Origin: Campylobacteraceae bacterium
GTDB taxonomy: Bacteria > Campylobacterota > Campylobacteria > Campylobacterales > Sulfurovaceae
DNA length: 35,156 nt
Direction of reading: 5' to 3'
NCBI GenBank assembly: GCA_027076905.1
Contig: JALTGP010000313.1
Location: 7,089 to 42,244, forward strand
The position numbers were made by a program, and so were the translations under genes. Each line of letters begins with the position of its first letter. The stretch's first letter is position 1. The notes below the pieces were generated by a model, which made no database searches, was not told where the DNA came from, and was given only the letters and a program-made list of their open reading frames with translations. Shown piece after piece: positions 1-8,441 of the stretch.

Positions 1-37
1 TTCTGTTGTTGTTTCTGTTGTTGTTTCTGTTGTTATT
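1..37 (-). repeat. 12-bp tandem repeat in the rpsF tail
   Basis: On the plus strand the unit is ttctgttgttgt, present as two exact copies plus a third with one change (ttctgttgttat). It reads as Thr-Thr-Thr-Glu units in the S6 C-terminus. The unit is a multiple of three, so copy-number change would alter tail length without shifting the frame. The array continues past the window edge. Confidence 0.85.
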
Positions 38-417
38 TCAGCAGGTGCTTCGGTTTTGCTCTCTTCTTTTGGAGCCTCTTCAACTTTGTTTGCAGCGGTT
101 ACAAGCTTTTCAAATTGTGCAACTTCTTTTACTTTTGTATATCTAACAGTAAGGTACTTGATAACCTCTTCATTGAACTTCAAGTTTCTTTCAAGTTCAT
201 TAATAACTGTACCTTTAGCTTTAAAATAAACGATTGTGTATACACCACGCTCATTTTTTTCAACAGGGTAAGCTAGTTTTCTCATTCCCATATTATTGGT
301 AGCAAGAATTTCAGCACCTTCACGTACAAGAATCGCTTTGATTTTTGCAATGTTTGCTGCTGTCTCTTCCTCTGTTAGTGTAGGTTTAAGTACATACAGT
401 GTTTCGTAGTTGTTCAT
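1..417 (-). CDS. rpsF: 30S ribosomal protein S6 (3' end outside window)
   Basis: This is the N-terminal 139 codons of S6, a small-subunit ribosomal protein that binds S18 and 16S rRNA. I translated it by hand from the minus strand. It begins MNNYETLYVLKPTLTEEE, the typical S6 opening, and contains the conserved stretches MRKLAYPVEKNERGVYTIVYF and NEEVIKYLTVRY. The ATG is preceded by AAGGA. After about residue 105 the globular domain ends and an acidic, low-complexity tail follows, built of Thr/Glu units encoded by a 12-bp tandem repeat that runs off the window. In many relatives ssb and rpsR follow rpsF, but here they would lie outside the window. The identity is very secure; only the length of the tail is unknown. 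Confidence 0.96.
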   Translation of the reverse strand, partial: MNNYETLYVLKPTLTEEETAANIAKIKAILVREGAEILATNNMGMRKLAYPVEKNERGVYTIVYFKAKGTVINELERNLKFNEEVIKYLTVRYTKVKEVAQFEKLVTAANKVEEAPKEESKTEAPAEITTETTTETTTE

Positions 418-678
418 TGTGTTCCTTTTGGTTTTATAGCCCATTATTGTAATCTATCAGATTATCCAAATATATGAGCAAGAATTTTGGAAGCGGTATT
501 TTATCATAAAATGATATCTAATCAACTTAGTATTAAAGAATAATGTTTTAGAATAGATAAAAATAGAGTTTATTGTAAAATAAAACTTAAATAATTAATT
601 TATAATAAATATTAAGATATAATTTAGAATACAAAATAATATTAATAGTTTTATAATATTTTAATCAAGGATTCAATA
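418..678. promoter_or_regulatory. Divergent intergenic region between rpsF and the sensor kinase
   Basis: This is a very AT-rich, non-coding 261-bp gap from which rpsF is read leftward and the kinase rightward. Two TATAAT hexamers face the kinase, at 618-623 and 652-657, and AAGG lies 9-12 bases before its ATG. On the minus strand a weak TACAAT-like hexamer lies near 440-450, ahead of rpsF. No clear -35 boxes are seen, and no RNA gene is recognised. Confidence 0.4.
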
Positions 679-3072
679 ATGAAAAAAAATAAAATGCTAA
701 TTGTTATGTTACTAGCCGATATACTTCTTATGATAGGTTCATCTTATGCTCTTTATACCTCTTATACACATCATAACACTATTGTTAATAAAATTGAAAA
801 GGTGGCTAACAATGAAACAATAATTGGTTTTAATATAGAAATTTTAGAAGATCGTCTTTTTGAAGAGAAGATAATACTCTTTACCTCTTTTTTAGTTTTG
901 ATTTTAGCGATGTTTATGTTGCATCGTAAAGAGTATCTGTTTCGCTCTATGTCTATGGAGGAGAGGAGTCTACAAAAGCTACTATTGGAGATGGAGAACT
1001 ACTCTGAGTTTAATAAAAATAATCTAAATGATTTTAAAGAGACAATTAAAAATAAAAATACCCCTGAACTGCATATGTTGATGTCCGAGATGATAGAAGA
1101 GCTTCATAATATGAAAGAGTTAGCTGATGAAGCCAATCAGACCAAGAGTCTTTTTTTAGCAAATATGTCACATGAGATTCGTACCCCCCTTAATGGGATT
1201 GTTGGTTTTACAAAACTTTTAAACTCAACAAACCTAGATGGAGAGCAGGAAGAGTTTATTCATGTTATTCGTAAAAGTTCTGAAGATTTGATTACTATTG
1301 TTAATGATATTTTAGATATCTCCAAAATGGAGAGTGGTAATGTTGCATTGGAAGAGGTTTCGTTTGCTCCTATTGAGGAGTTTGAGAATGTTATCGAGAC
1401 CTATGCGGTAAATGCGTCAAAAAAGAGCATAGACTTCTCTTTATGGATTGACCCTCTGCTCTCTACAAAAATGGTTAAAAGTGATAGTACTAAGATTAAA
1501 CAAGTACTTATCAATCTTATCTCTAATGCTGTAAAATTTACCGATGAAAACGGAGCGATAGATGTTAAAATAGAAAGAATTCCAAGCCAAAATGCTCAAA
1601 TAGAGAGAATTAAATTTAGTGTAAAAGATACAGGTATTGGTATCAGCAAAGAGCAGAGCGAGAGAGTCTTTGATGTGTTTACACAAGCCGATATCTCTAC
1701 GAGTAGAAAGTATGGAGGGACAGGTTTGGGTCTTGCTATCTCCTCTCGATTGGTTCAGATGCTAGGAGGGTCATTATTACTAGAGAGCGAAGTGGGTAAA
1801 GGGAGTACTTTTTCATTTATGCTTGAATTAGAAGTAGAGAGTGAGGAGAAAGGAGCCTCATTTAAACCTCATGATATTGCCATTTTTTCGTTAAGAGAGG
1901 TAGAAGAGAAACAGTCAGATATCTATTTGAAAAATTATCTAAACAGCTATCCTGAGATATCACTAACCTATTTTCACGGTTATGAAGAGTGCTTAACCAA
2001 TAGAAAAAACTTTGATGTTCTCTATATTCACTGCACGAAGGTAAAAAAAGAGATTTTGAGTCAACTTGTCAATAGATATGAAAAGAGTACAGATATAGTC
2101 TTGGTAACCAATTTAAATCAACGAAAAGTTATTTTGGATTTGTCTCCAAACTTCACACACACTATCTATGAACCTGTTACTTTTTCAAAAGTTGAAAAGT
2201 CGATTAAAAAAATTTTAGAAAAAGAGAAGCAGGTTCTTAATTCGAGACAGATAGCAGTAGATAAAGGTATTAAAATAGCACCCTATCAAGGGATAAAATC
2301 GTTGGTGGTTGATGATAATGTTATTAATCAAAAGATGATTGTACATACGCTTAAAAACTTAGGGATTTCATCTGATGTAGCAAGAAATGGAAAAATAGCG
2401 TTTGAGATGCGTATCAAAAATGATTATGATATTATTTTTATGGATATACAGATGCCTGTGATGAATGGGGTGGATGCTACCCATGCTATTTTAGATTATG
2501 AGATGGAGCATAAGCTAAATCATGTGCCTATTGTAGCAGTTACTGCCAATGCTTTAAAAGGTGATAGAGAGCGATTCTTGGCAGAAGGACTAGATGATTA
2601 TGTTTCAAAACCAATTCAGCTAGATAAGTTTATTGTGGTGTTAGAGAAGTATTATAAAAACAGTCAGATAAGTAAAAATATAACACCTGCAAATAGCCTT
2701 ATTAAAGATATTTTACTCTTTAAAGAGACCGCGATGGAGTCAAAAATTATTGGTGCTATTTTAGAAAAAATAGGATATACCGTGGAGGTGGTTAACACTA
2801 TTGATGAATTGAGAAAAGTGATGGGTAGTAGACGATATAGAAGTATTCTTATTGACCGTGTTAGTTCGGATATTGAGCATAGTAAATTGACAAGAGAGAT
2901 TAAAAAAAATAGAGTGCCAACACTTCTTTTTGTTGATAATCAAGAAGAGGTTACGGCAATTGAGATAGAAGGTTATACCTATGTTGCCGATAAAATAACA
3001 GACTATGCACGTATTAAACAGAAGGTGGATAATATGATGAAGTTAACATCTATAGATACTGCTGTAGCTTAA
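679..3072 (+). CDS. Membrane-bound hybrid sensor histidine kinase (HisKA-HATPase-REC)
   Basis: This is a 797-residue hybrid kinase: it senses a signal, autophosphorylates on His and relays to its own receiver. Two membrane segments (about 6-27 and 65-82) enclose a short, roughly 37-residue periplasmic loop; a charged helical linker follows. The H box is SHEIRTP with His165. The N box is [10 protein letters not shown] (Asn283), G1 is DTGIG (317-321) and G2 is GGTGLGL (346-352). A full receiver spans about 538-660, with the acidic pair DD at 545-546, phospho-acceptor Asp589 in FMDIQMP and Lys644 in SKP. The segments at about 395-515 and 675-790 look like degenerate receivers; the first shows no acceptor Asp. 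There is no separate periplasmic sensor domain, Hpt domain or adjacent response regulator. The 3' end overlaps the convergent holA by 23 bp. The partner and signal cannot be read from the sequence. Confidence 0.93.
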   Translation: MKKNKMLIVMLLADILLMIGSSYALYTSYTHHNTIVNKIEKVANNETIIGFNIEILEDRLFEEKIILFTSFLVLILAMFMLHRKEYLFRSMSMEERSLQKLLLEMENYSEFNKNNLNDFKETIKNKNTPELHMLMSEMIEELHNMKELADEANQTKSLFLANMSHEIRTPLNGIVGFTKLLNSTNLDGEQEEFIHVIRKSSEDLITIVNDILDISKMESGNVALEEVSFAPIEEFENVIETYAVNASKKSIDFSLWIDPLLSTKMVKSDSTKIKQVLINLISNAVKFTDENGAIDVKIERIPSQNAQIERIKFSVKDTGIGISKEQSERVFDVFTQADISTSRKYGGTGLGLAISSRLVQMLGGSLLLESEVGKGSTFSFMLELEVESEEKGASFKPHDIAIFSLREVEEKQSDIYLKNYLNSYPEISLTYFHGYEECLTNRKNFDVLYIHCTKVKKEILSQLVNRYEKSTDIVLVTNLNQRKVILDLSPNFTHTIYEPVTFSKVEKSIKKILEKEKQVLNSRQIAVDKGIKIAPYQGIKSLVVDDNVINQKMIVHTLKNLGISSDVARNGKIAFEMRIKNDYDIIFMDIQMPVMNGVDATHAILDYEMEHKLNHVPIVAVTANALKGDRERFLAEGLDDYVSKPIQLDKFIVVLEKYYKNSQISKNITPANSLIKDILLFKETAMESKIIGAILEKIGYTVEVVNTIDELRKVMGSRRYRSILIDRVSSDIEHSKLTREIKKNRVPTLLFVDNQEEVTAIEIEGYTYVADKITDYARIKQKVDNMMKLTSIDTAVA

Positions 3073-4027
3073 TAAATCCTGCATATAGTAATGCCTCTTT
3101 GTCCATCGAAGTGCTGTTTTTTAGCTGTAGCTCTAACGCCAAAAGATGTTCAAATATATTCAAAATATTTTGACTTTTGATACGAACTGCAAGGGAGGCT
3201 TTTTTCTCCTCTATATTTTTTGGCAGTTTATATCCCAATATCGCTTTGGAGTCGATAGAGCCATGTAGTTTCATATAGGCGTGAAAAAGAAAAATTTGAT
3301 TGATAAAAAACTGTGTTGAACGTAGTATGGAGTACTCATCCACCCCAATCTCTATTAGTCGGTTTATGGTAGCTACGACAGGTTTTTTTTCAAATAGCTC
3401 TAGGAGCAGTTGTTCAACCTCCAAAGGAGCTGTGGAGTAGACCAGTCTGTTTATATCTTTAGAGGTTACTTTTCCTTCTAAAATAGCCAATTTATTGAGT
3501 TCATTGGCACATAGTGCCAGATTGTTATTGAGCAGAAGTAGCAGGTGTTGGAGTGCATAGTGGTCTATATCTAGTTTTATATGCTCGGCTTTTCTCTGTA
3601 AAAAAGCGATATTTTCTCGCATACTTGGCTCAAAAAGTCGTAACCAATTCGCCCCTTTTTTGGGAGAGAATGAGTTTTGTAGAGATTTAGCATCTTTTGC
3701 GACTCCTTTGTACTCAAAAAGAAGATAGTTATCACGACTTTTCTCTACAAGCTCTACTAATCTATCAAGCTCTTTTTTGGGAATTTTTTTATCTCGTTTG
3801 ATAATAAGTAGATTTATCCCACCAAAGAGAGAGGTTTGAGAGAGATAATTTTTTGCTATGGCAAAGTCATACTCCTCAAAATATTGCGTCAATAGCGAAT
3901 CTTTGGCATGGGTGATATTGATATAATGCTGTAGGTAGGAGCTGATGAGGTACTCATTCTCTCCATAAAATAGCATTGCTCGTGGGGGTGTGCCTCTTAG
4001 TGCATTTTCAAACTCTCGTTGATACAT
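3050..4027 (-). CDS. holA: DNA polymerase III delta subunit
   Basis: This is the clamp-loader delta subunit, which opens the beta sliding clamp during replication. The 325 residues match the family's usual size of about 320-345. The N-terminus, with [18 protein letters not shown], is the characteristic HolA start, where delta has a degenerate nucleotide site instead of a working P-loop. The middle has the helical lid region (NELNKLAIL) and the C-terminus the helical collar domain ([21 protein letters not shown]). It is co-directional with the small membrane protein gene 14 bp upstream. In Helicobacter, as I recall it, rnr-holA-rpsF-ssb-rpsR are neighbours. Here rpsF is close by on the same strand but separated from holA by the kinase. 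Confidence 0.9.
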   Translation of the reverse strand: MYQREFENALRGTPPRAMLFYGENEYLISSYLQHYINITHAKDSLLTQYFEEYDFAIAKNYLSQTSLFGGINLLIIKRDKKIPKKELDRLVELVEKSRDNYLLFEYKGVAKDAKSLQNSFSPKKGANWLRLFEPSMRENIAFLQRKAEHIKLDIDHYALQHLLLLLNNNLALCANELNKLAILEGKVTSKDINRLVYSTAPLEVEQLLLELFEKKPVVATINRLIEIGVDEYSILRSTQFFINQIFLFHAYMKLHGSIDSKAILGYKLPKNIEEKKASLAVRIKSQNILNIFEHLLALELQLKNSTSMDKEALLYAGFIKLQQYL

Positions 4028-4041
4028 ATTAAACGGGGAAG

Positions 4042-4233
4042 TTATTTCCCACCCATGATGTCACACTCACCTGTAACTTTACAGAGTGGACAGAAGTTTA
4101 AAAGACCAGCTATCAAAGGGAGAACTCCTAGGTATAACCAATCAATTCCACTATATACTCCATAACCAATAAGCCCTAAGCCTAATACTACTCTAAATGG
4201 TCTACAGATACTTCTAATTTTTTGTACGTTCAT
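4042..4233 (-). CDS. Small YgaP-like/DUF2892 membrane protein
   Basis: This 63-residue protein has two hydrophobic segments (about 14-29 and 31-45) joined by a short turn. The pattern, including RPFRVVLGLGLIGYGVYS and the tail NFCPLCKVTGECDIMG, fits the DUF2892/YgaP-like transmembrane family. It carries three cysteines (CPLC, then C) in the C-terminal tail, which could bind metal or sulfur species; this is inference. AAGGA precedes the ATG, and a TATAAT lies further upstream at 4268-4263 (minus). It probably shares a transcript with holA. Related domains are often fused to rhodanese domains in other bacteria, but no rhodanese is present here. Confidence 0.8.
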   Translation of the reverse strand: MNVQKIRSICRPFRVVLGLGLIGYGVYSGIDWLYLGVLPLIAGLLNFCPLCKVTGECDIMGGK

Positions 4234-4262
4234 TGTCGATAATCCTTGTGATATTTTTTGTA

Positions 4263-4268
4263 ATTATA
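4263..4268 (-). promoter_or_regulatory. Candidate -10 box for the DUF2892-holA transcript
   Basis: The minus strand reads TATAAT about 30 bases ahead of the small membrane protein's ATG, with AAGGA between them. No convincing -35 box is seen. Confidence 0.45.
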
Positions 4269-4300
4269 TCGAAAATAATGAATATGCTCTTTTGCGTAAC

Positions 4301-4320
4301 ATTGCCATGAAAGAGGCAAT
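4301..4320. repeat. Short inverted repeat between divergent promoters
   Basis: attgcc at 4301-4306 pairs with ggcaat at 4315-4320 across an 8-base loop. It sits between the promoters of the DUF2892 gene and the desaturase gene. It could be a weak hairpin or an operator; nothing decides which. Confidence 0.3.
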
Positions 4321-4358
4321 TTACTTTTGAATCTTAAGATATAAATTCAAGATATGCT

Positions 4359-4367
4359 TGTTATAAT
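4359..4367 (+). promoter_or_regulatory. Extended -10 promoter of the desaturase gene
   Basis: TGTTATAAT is a perfect -10 hexamer with the TGn extension, 43 bases before the desaturase ATG. An extended -10 can replace a -35 box, which is not obvious here. Confidence 0.55.
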
Positions 4368-4409
4368 TATTATTAATTTAAAGAATAAATTTAACAAAAA
4401 AGGGAAAAT

Positions 4410-5378
4410 ATGGTACACACACGGTATCCAAACAATTTTGATGAGCTAAGAGCAGAGGTGAGAGAATCAGGACTTCTCGATAGAGTTCCTATACGAGGTA
4501 CGCTAGAGATGATAGGTGTGCTTATTGCCATTACAATAGCATTAACAACTGCTTCAATGTGGAATCCATTTCTGCTTGGTCTATTTATGGTTGTTATTGC
4601 CACCCGTGCAGTTTTTATCTCTCATGATATCTTACATACACAATATTTTAAAAGTAAAAAATTATCTTTTCAACTCTCCTATCCCTTCTCGGCAATTATT
4701 TTAAGTAACTCCTCAAAATGGTGGGATTATAAACACAACGTTAATCATCATACATTTTGTAATATTATTCAAAAAGATGAAGATATTCGAGCATTAGATG
4801 GTACATTTACCAACGAAAATCACCGAGGAAACAGCCCCCTTATTAAAAAGTACAAATATATCATCTTTTGGGGGTCAATGTTTTTTATGAACAGTGCTTT
4901 TATTGCTCAATCATACGCTTTTGCTCTAAGAAACAGACACTATAGTGAGTTTGCATTAATGCTTCTTCATTGGCCTATTATTTGGGGAACTATCTTTTAT
5001 TCTCTTGGTTTTAGCAATGGTCTTATCGTTCTTTTGACCTATAACTTTATTCTCTCTCCATGGTTAGCATTTGGTTTTATCACAAATCACTTGGGATGTG
5101 AGACATTTGAGGAGGAAGATGGCAAAAAACTCTCATGGATGGAGTTACAGATGCGTACAAGTCGCTCTTTAATTGGAGGGAAATTTGTACATTGGTTTTA
5201 TGGTGGATTAAATACTCAAATTGAGCATCATCTCTTTCCAAAAGCCCCAAGATTTAACCTTTTGGAAGTGCAAAAAATTACCAAAAATTTTGCTAAAAAA
5301 CATAATATTTTCTATTTTGAGACAACACCAATCGAGGCGTATGTTCAGATAAATAATGGATTAAAAGCGTATAAATAG
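4410..5378 (+). CDS. Membrane fatty acid desaturase, front-end type
   Basis: This is a diiron membrane desaturase that introduces a double bond into acyl chains and so tunes membrane fluidity. All three histidine boxes are present: HDILH (72-76), HNVNHH (109-114) and QIEHH (270-274). A Gln instead of His opening the third box, followed by LFPKAPRFN, is the signature of front-end (delta-5/delta-6-like) acyl-lipid desaturases. No fused cytochrome b5 domain is present, as is usual for bacterial forms. Hydrophobic segments lie near 32-70, 150-172 and 182-225, and an extra NH at 226-227 may also contribute. The start has aaaaaaggg just upstream. The regiospecificity and acyl carrier cannot be told from sequence. 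The gene appears monocistronic. Confidence 0.88.
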   Translation: MVHTRYPNNFDELRAEVRESGLLDRVPIRGTLEMIGVLIAITIALTTASMWNPFLLGLFMVVIATRAVFISHDILHTQYFKSKKLSFQLSYPFSAIILSNSSKWWDYKHNVNHHTFCNIIQKDEDIRALDGTFTNENHRGNSPLIKKYKYIIFWGSMFFMNSAFIAQSYAFALRNRHYSEFALMLLHWPIIWGTIFYSLGFSNGLIVLLTYNFILSPWLAFGFITNHLGCETFEEEDGKKLSWMELQMRTSRSLIGGKFVHWFYGGLNTQIEHHLFPKAPRFNLLEVQKITKNFAKKHNIFYFETTPIEAYVQINNGLKAYK

Positions 5379-5415
5379 ATAAGTTATATTGATTTATATT
5401 ATAATCTTATCTATT
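5374..5415. repeat. 10-bp inverted repeat at the desaturase stop codon
   Basis: aatagataag (5374-5383) and cttatctatt (5406-5415) are perfect complements around a 22-base AT-rich loop. The left arm contains the desaturase stop codon. It may act as a hairpin that protects or ends the transcript, but it lacks the T-run of a classical terminator. Confidence 0.4.
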
Positions 5416-5459
5416 GTTAAAATCTAAATTATATAAGTAAAAATTAATATTATATTCAT

Positions 5460-5465
5460 TATAAT
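5460..5465 (+). promoter_or_regulatory. Candidate -10 box for the 44-residue protein
   Basis: TATAAT lies 27 bases before the small ORF's ATG. Its distance from the strong ribosome-binding site fits a short leader. Confidence 0.4.
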
Positions 5466-5491
5466 TTATATCCAAGAGGAGGATAAAGATT

Positions 5492-5626
5492 ATGAATGAC
5501 TATACAAGTACGGAAAGAGAAACATTAATTGGTACATTAATGTTGGGTTTTGTTGGTATATCAGCAGTTGCTGGACTCATACCACTTGGGTATGTTCTGG
5601 TTTGGTTTTTTCGACACTATTTATAA
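5492..5626 (+). CDS. Unannotated 44-residue single-pass membrane protein
   Basis: I found this gene by hand. The start is ATG at 5492, preceded by an exceptionally good ribosome-binding site (AAGAGGAGG, about 9 bases before the ATG). Translation gives a polar N-terminus, MNDYTSTERETLIG. One hydrophobic helix follows at about residues 15-40, rich in Gly and Ala with a mid-helix Pro31, then the short basic end RHYL. It stands alone, with a TATAAT upstream and a strong hairpin terminator 25 bases past its stop. I do not recognise the family. The layout (promoter, strong site, short ORF, terminator) argues for a real gene. It could be a small respiratory-complex or transporter accessory subunit, but that is only a guess. 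Confidence 0.65.
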   Translation: MNDYTSTERETLIGTLMLGFVGISAVAGLIPLGYVLVWFFRHYL

Positions 5627-5651
5627 GTTTTCTATTTTGACTTATTTCTAC

Positions 5652-5681
5652 AAAAGGTATTTTCTGGAGGAAATACCTTTT
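5652..5681. terminator. Hairpin terminator between convergent genes
   Basis: The 11-bp perfect stem AAAAGGTATTT / AAATACCTTTT encloses an 8-base loop, TCTGGAGG. A-rich and T-rich flanks on either side would suit bidirectional use. It lies between the 44-residue gene and the convergent MscS-type gene. Confidence 0.7.
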
Positions 5682-5699
5682 GTTCTGCCCTTAATATCA

Positions 5700-6917
5700 T
5701 CACTTTTTAAAAATGGAATGCTTTGGCACTTGCTCAATATATAGCGATTGTGATGGGAAAGCAAACTCGGCATTATTATCTTCTACTATTTTCATAATTT
5801 TAAGGTTTACATCCTCTTTTATTGCCATGTATTTTGTCCAAACGGCAGTGTTGCTAAAGGTGTAGATAAAGATACCCAAGGAGCTGTCATCAAAGGAGGT
5901 AAAATTGACAAGCATGGTACTATCTTGGGAGATATTAGGATGGTTTCGTAACATGGTTTTGATATCACCCACGATATTTTCTATCTGCTCTGAAGTGGCT
6001 GAGTAGGTGATGCCTATCTTCATTTTAATACGTCTGCTTTGACGACGTGAGAAGTTCTCTATGGGACTGTTTGCAATGGCTTGGTTGGGTAGGGTGATAA
6101 GTGAGTTTCGAAAAGAGCGAATTTTGGTGGTACGCATTCCAATATCCTCCACGGTTCCCTCTACACCATCTATCTTTATCCATTCACCAATACGCACCGA
6201 CTTGTCCAAAAGTAGGGCAATGGAGCCAAAGAGGTTTGCAGCTGTATCTTTGGCTGCAAGAGCAAATGCCAAACCACCAATTCCTAGACCTGCGACCAAT
6301 CCTGCTACATTTATGCCCCACAGTTGCAATATTGCTCCTAGACCTACCGCGATAATAATACCACGAATAATGGTTAAAATAAAGTTTCCCATCTCATGTG
6401 AAAGTTCAGGATTGAAACGATTGGTAAATTTATAGACAATATCTCGTAGAGCATAGGTGAGCAGATAGATTGTCCAAAAAATATTGAACATAATCATGCT
6501 GTTTATAATTTTTGTGACCACAGGGGTTTCTAAAAACATTAAAGCAAAAAATAGGTTCACACCGATAATAACGAAGCTAAACGAGATAGGACCTTTGAGT
6601 GCAGATAGAATTCTGTCATCATAAAATGTTAGGGTTGTTTTAGTAAGAGGATGAAGTATCTTAATGGTAAGTGTAGTAAATAGCTTTCTAAGAAAGAGAA
6701 AAAAGAAAAGTGCTAAAAAAGCAGAGATTATATTTGCCAAAGGAATATTAAAAAAAGTAGAGGAGAAGAAATCTCCATATCTACTGTTGTAGAGATGAGA
6801 TAGAAGTGTTTGAGTATACCAATCAAGGTGTAAGTCCAGCGTTTCAATAATCTGTTCACTCTGTGTGGTATTGATATCTATAGGTATTTGTGTAGGGGTC
6901 TCAATTGTTTGATTCAT
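5700..6917 (-). CDS. Small-conductance mechanosensitive channel, MscS family
   Basis: This is an inner-membrane channel that opens under membrane tension to release solutes on hypo-osmotic shock. The chosen ATG at 6917 gives 405 residues and follows a GGAAA ribosome-binding site. A GTG at 6983 would add 22 residues but has no such site, and promoter-like sequence lies between the two. Several N-terminal membrane helices lead to the glycine/alanine-rich pore helix (GLGIGGLAFALAAKDTAANLFG). The conserved MscS beta domain follows (IDGVEGTVEDIGMRTTKIRS, then SLITLPNQAIANSPIENFSRR), and a C-terminal alpha/beta domain ends the protein. This is larger than E. coli MscS (286 residues) because of additional N-terminal helices. 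It is transcribed divergently from the DUF3108 gene. Confidence 0.9.
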   Translation of the reverse strand: MNQTIETPTQIPIDINTTQSEQIIETLDLHLDWYTQTLLSHLYNSRYGDFFSSTFFNIPLANIISAFLALFFFLFLRKLFTTLTIKILHPLTKTTLTFYDDRILSALKGPISFSFVIIGVNLFFALMFLETPVVTKIINSMIMFNIFWTIYLLTYALRDIVYKFTNRFNPELSHEMGNFILTIIRGIIIAVGLGAILQLWGINVAGLVAGLGIGGLAFALAAKDTAANLFGSIALLLDKSVRIGEWIKIDGVEGTVEDIGMRTTKIRSFRNSLITLPNQAIANSPIENFSRRQSRRIKMKIGITYSATSEQIENIVGDIKTMLRNHPNISQDSTMLVNFTSFDDSSLGIFIYTFSNTAVWTKYMAIKEDVNLKIMKIVEDNNAEFAFPSQSLYIEQVPKHSIFKK

Positions 6918-7048
6918 AAGTTTCCGTTTTAAAAAATAATATATAACTTTATAGCTATAATGCATACTGTTTGGGAATTTCACATTTTTTGCACATAAAT
7001 ATGATTAAATTTCGATATTGTAGATATTAAAAAGTTAAAGAAAGGTTA

Positions 7049-7789
7049 ATGATGAAAAAAATATTGAGGTCTATACTCTTAGTGCTTGTAATGTTAAATA
7101 TAATTCAAGCAAAAACAATTACCGTAGATTATCTCGTAGAGTTTGGAGTAGTTGGAGAGATTGGGGTGGCAAATGCAGTTCTGACCCAAAATGAAAATAG
7201 TTATGAGATTGATATTAAACTAGAGGCAACGGGAATTGCAAAGACACTTTCAGGGGGAAGAGAGGAGAGACACGTCTCAACAGGGCATATAGAGAATGGT
7301 ATCATGGTATCAGATATGTATCAGGTGATTAAATCAAGTGGTTCTAAGACGACCAATAAAGTATATCGAATAGACCATGTGAACAAAACTGTTACCAAAG
7401 AGTATCAACGATGGAAAAGAGGTGTAAAGGTCAAAGATACGAATACCACAGAGAGTTACTCAAAGGATGACCTCTTGACTCTCTATTTTAATCTAAACAG
7501 TTATGTTCCTAATAAAAAACAGAGTCAAGATTTACTCTTTACTGCCATAGGTGCTGAAAAACAGAATGGTTCAGTGACAATTCATATCCCAAATAGCAGT
7601 GAACTCGTAGAGTACAAAGATATTTTAGGTAAAGATGGAGCGTGGTATGCACAGGCAATTATCAATCAAGATATTTTTTCTAGTGACAAGGGAGAGCTTT
7701 TTTTAAGTATTGGAGAAGATGGAATTACTAAAAAAGCAGTCTTGAAAGATTTAATATTTTTTGGGGATATTCGTGCGATTAGATTGTAG
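7049..7789 (+). CDS. Secreted DUF3108-family protein
   Basis: This 246-residue protein has a clear signal peptide: MMKK, a hydrophobic core to about residue 17, and likely cleavage after IIQA. The mature part is mostly beta strands, with phrases such as SDMYQVIKSSGSKTTNKVYRID and YSKDDLLTLYFNL that match the DUF3108 pattern (periplasmic beta-barrel-like proteins of unknown role). The start has AAAGG 5-9 bases upstream. An alternative ATG one codon later (MKK) would make little difference. Homologues are common in Campylobacterota and often lie near envelope genes. The function is unknown, and the family assignment is moderately confident. Confidence 0.7.
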   Translation: MMKKILRSILLVLVMLNIIQAKTITVDYLVEFGVVGEIGVANAVLTQNENSYEIDIKLEATGIAKTLSGGREERHVSTGHIENGIMVSDMYQVIKSSGSKTTNKVYRIDHVNKTVTKEYQRWKRGVKVKDTNTTESYSKDDLLTLYFNLNSYVPNKKQSQDLLFTAIGAEKQNGSVTIHIPNSSELVEYKDILGKDGAWYAQAIINQDIFSSDKGELFLSIGEDGITKKAVLKDLIFFGDIRAIRL

Positions 7790-7806
7790 TTGTTTAATTT
7801 GTATTC

Positions 7807-7983
7807 CTAAGTAAACCCAAATTTAACGATAAGAAATGTGCCTTTTTCTTATCGCCCGTAGGGTGAAATGATTTTGCTTCATCTTTGCACTTAAATATAC
7901 TCGAATTAGCTATGGCTAGTCCTTCGTATATCTAAGTACAAATCTAAGGTAAACTCATTTTCATTAAATTTGGGTTTACTTAG
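7807..7983. mobile_element. 177-bp MITE-like element with perfect 20-bp terminal inverted repeats
   Basis: The left arm ctaagtaaacccaaatttaa (7807-7826) is the exact reverse complement of 7964-7983. Inside, a second perfect 9-bp hairpin cgataagaa/ttcttatcg (7827-7835 with 7846-7854) starts directly after the left arm. A partial copy of the arm, ctaaggtaaac, precedes the right arm. The inside has no ORF, and its GC is higher than that of the flanks. No target-site duplication is evident. It fills the gap between the DUF3108 gene and the convergent Roadblock gene. It may be a miniature transposable element or a structured non-coding RNA/terminator. Confidence 0.55.
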
Positions 7984-8005
7984 CGTGAACGGTACTAGAG
8001 GTAAT

Positions 8006-8374
8006 TCACGATAGTTCTGCAACAGATTTTTTTAATATCTTAGGTAATACCATTTTTGCAAGTGCAACATTTCCATCTTGCTTAAAAATAGCAAAAACGT
8101 GCAGGTGAACAGATTCATCTTCTCCTGAACATGCCATAAGAATTTTTGCTTTTTCTGTAGTAATCTCCATAACTGTTGTTTTTCCCAATGAAAGCTTTCT
8201 TGAGAGAGTATGAGAACTCCTAAAGACATCATTAAAAATAACTGCTGTCTCTTCAAGATTTATTTTATTATCAAGTTTATCAGAAAGTAAAAGTTCTCCT
8301 GTATATTGACTGATACCGATACCAAGATAGCCATTAATCTGTTTTATATCTTCAAAAATAGACTCATTTATCAT
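8006..8374 (-). CDS. Roadblock/LC7-like protein (first paralogue)
   Basis: This 122-residue protein is about the size of the Roadblock/LC7 (MglB-like) fold, a small alpha/beta domain that forms dimers and often regulates small GTPases. Visible features are a first helix, then NGYLGIGISQYTGELL, the helix motif FNDVFRSS, a central beta sheet, and the closing motif GNVALAKMVLPKIL. It shares GY.G, TGE, FND.FR and GNV.LAKM with the second copy at 9084-9422, so they are paralogues. A GGTTGGAG ribosome-binding site precedes the ATG at 8374. It is transcribed divergently from the PAS-Roadblock-LRR operon, with a dyad element in the shared control region. The family call rests on pattern and length only. 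Confidence 0.65.
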   Translation of the reverse strand: MINESIFEDIKQINGYLGIGISQYTGELLLSDKLDNKINLEETAVIFNDVFRSSHTLSRKLSLGKTTVMEITTEKAKILMACSGEDESVHLHVFAIFKQDGNVALAKMVLPKILKKSVAELS

Positions 8375-8402
8375 AACTCCAACCTTTTTTAATCAATTGC
8401 AT

Positions 8403-8433
8403 TAAGTTCAATATATTAACTATTTTGAACTTA
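8403..8433. promoter_or_regulatory. Dyad operator candidate ahead of the Roadblock gene
   Basis: taagttcaa (8403-8411) and ttgaactta (8425-8433) are perfect inverted arms with a 13-base spacer, so the half-site centres are 22 bp apart, about two helical turns. It lies just downstream of an extended -10 (8450-8442, minus), roughly at the predicted transcription start, a usual position for a repressor operator. It could instead form a 5' leader hairpin. Confidence 0.5.
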
Positions 8434-8441
8434 TGTTAGAA

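Noticed and set aside
6061-6435. Overlapping plus-strand frames inside the MscS gene
   Set aside because: They are shadows of the real gene in other frames, with no family resemblance or start signals.
6918-6983. Longer GTG start of the MscS-type gene
   Set aside because: It has no ribosome-binding site, and promoter-like sequence lies between it and the ATG at 6917, which has GGAAA.
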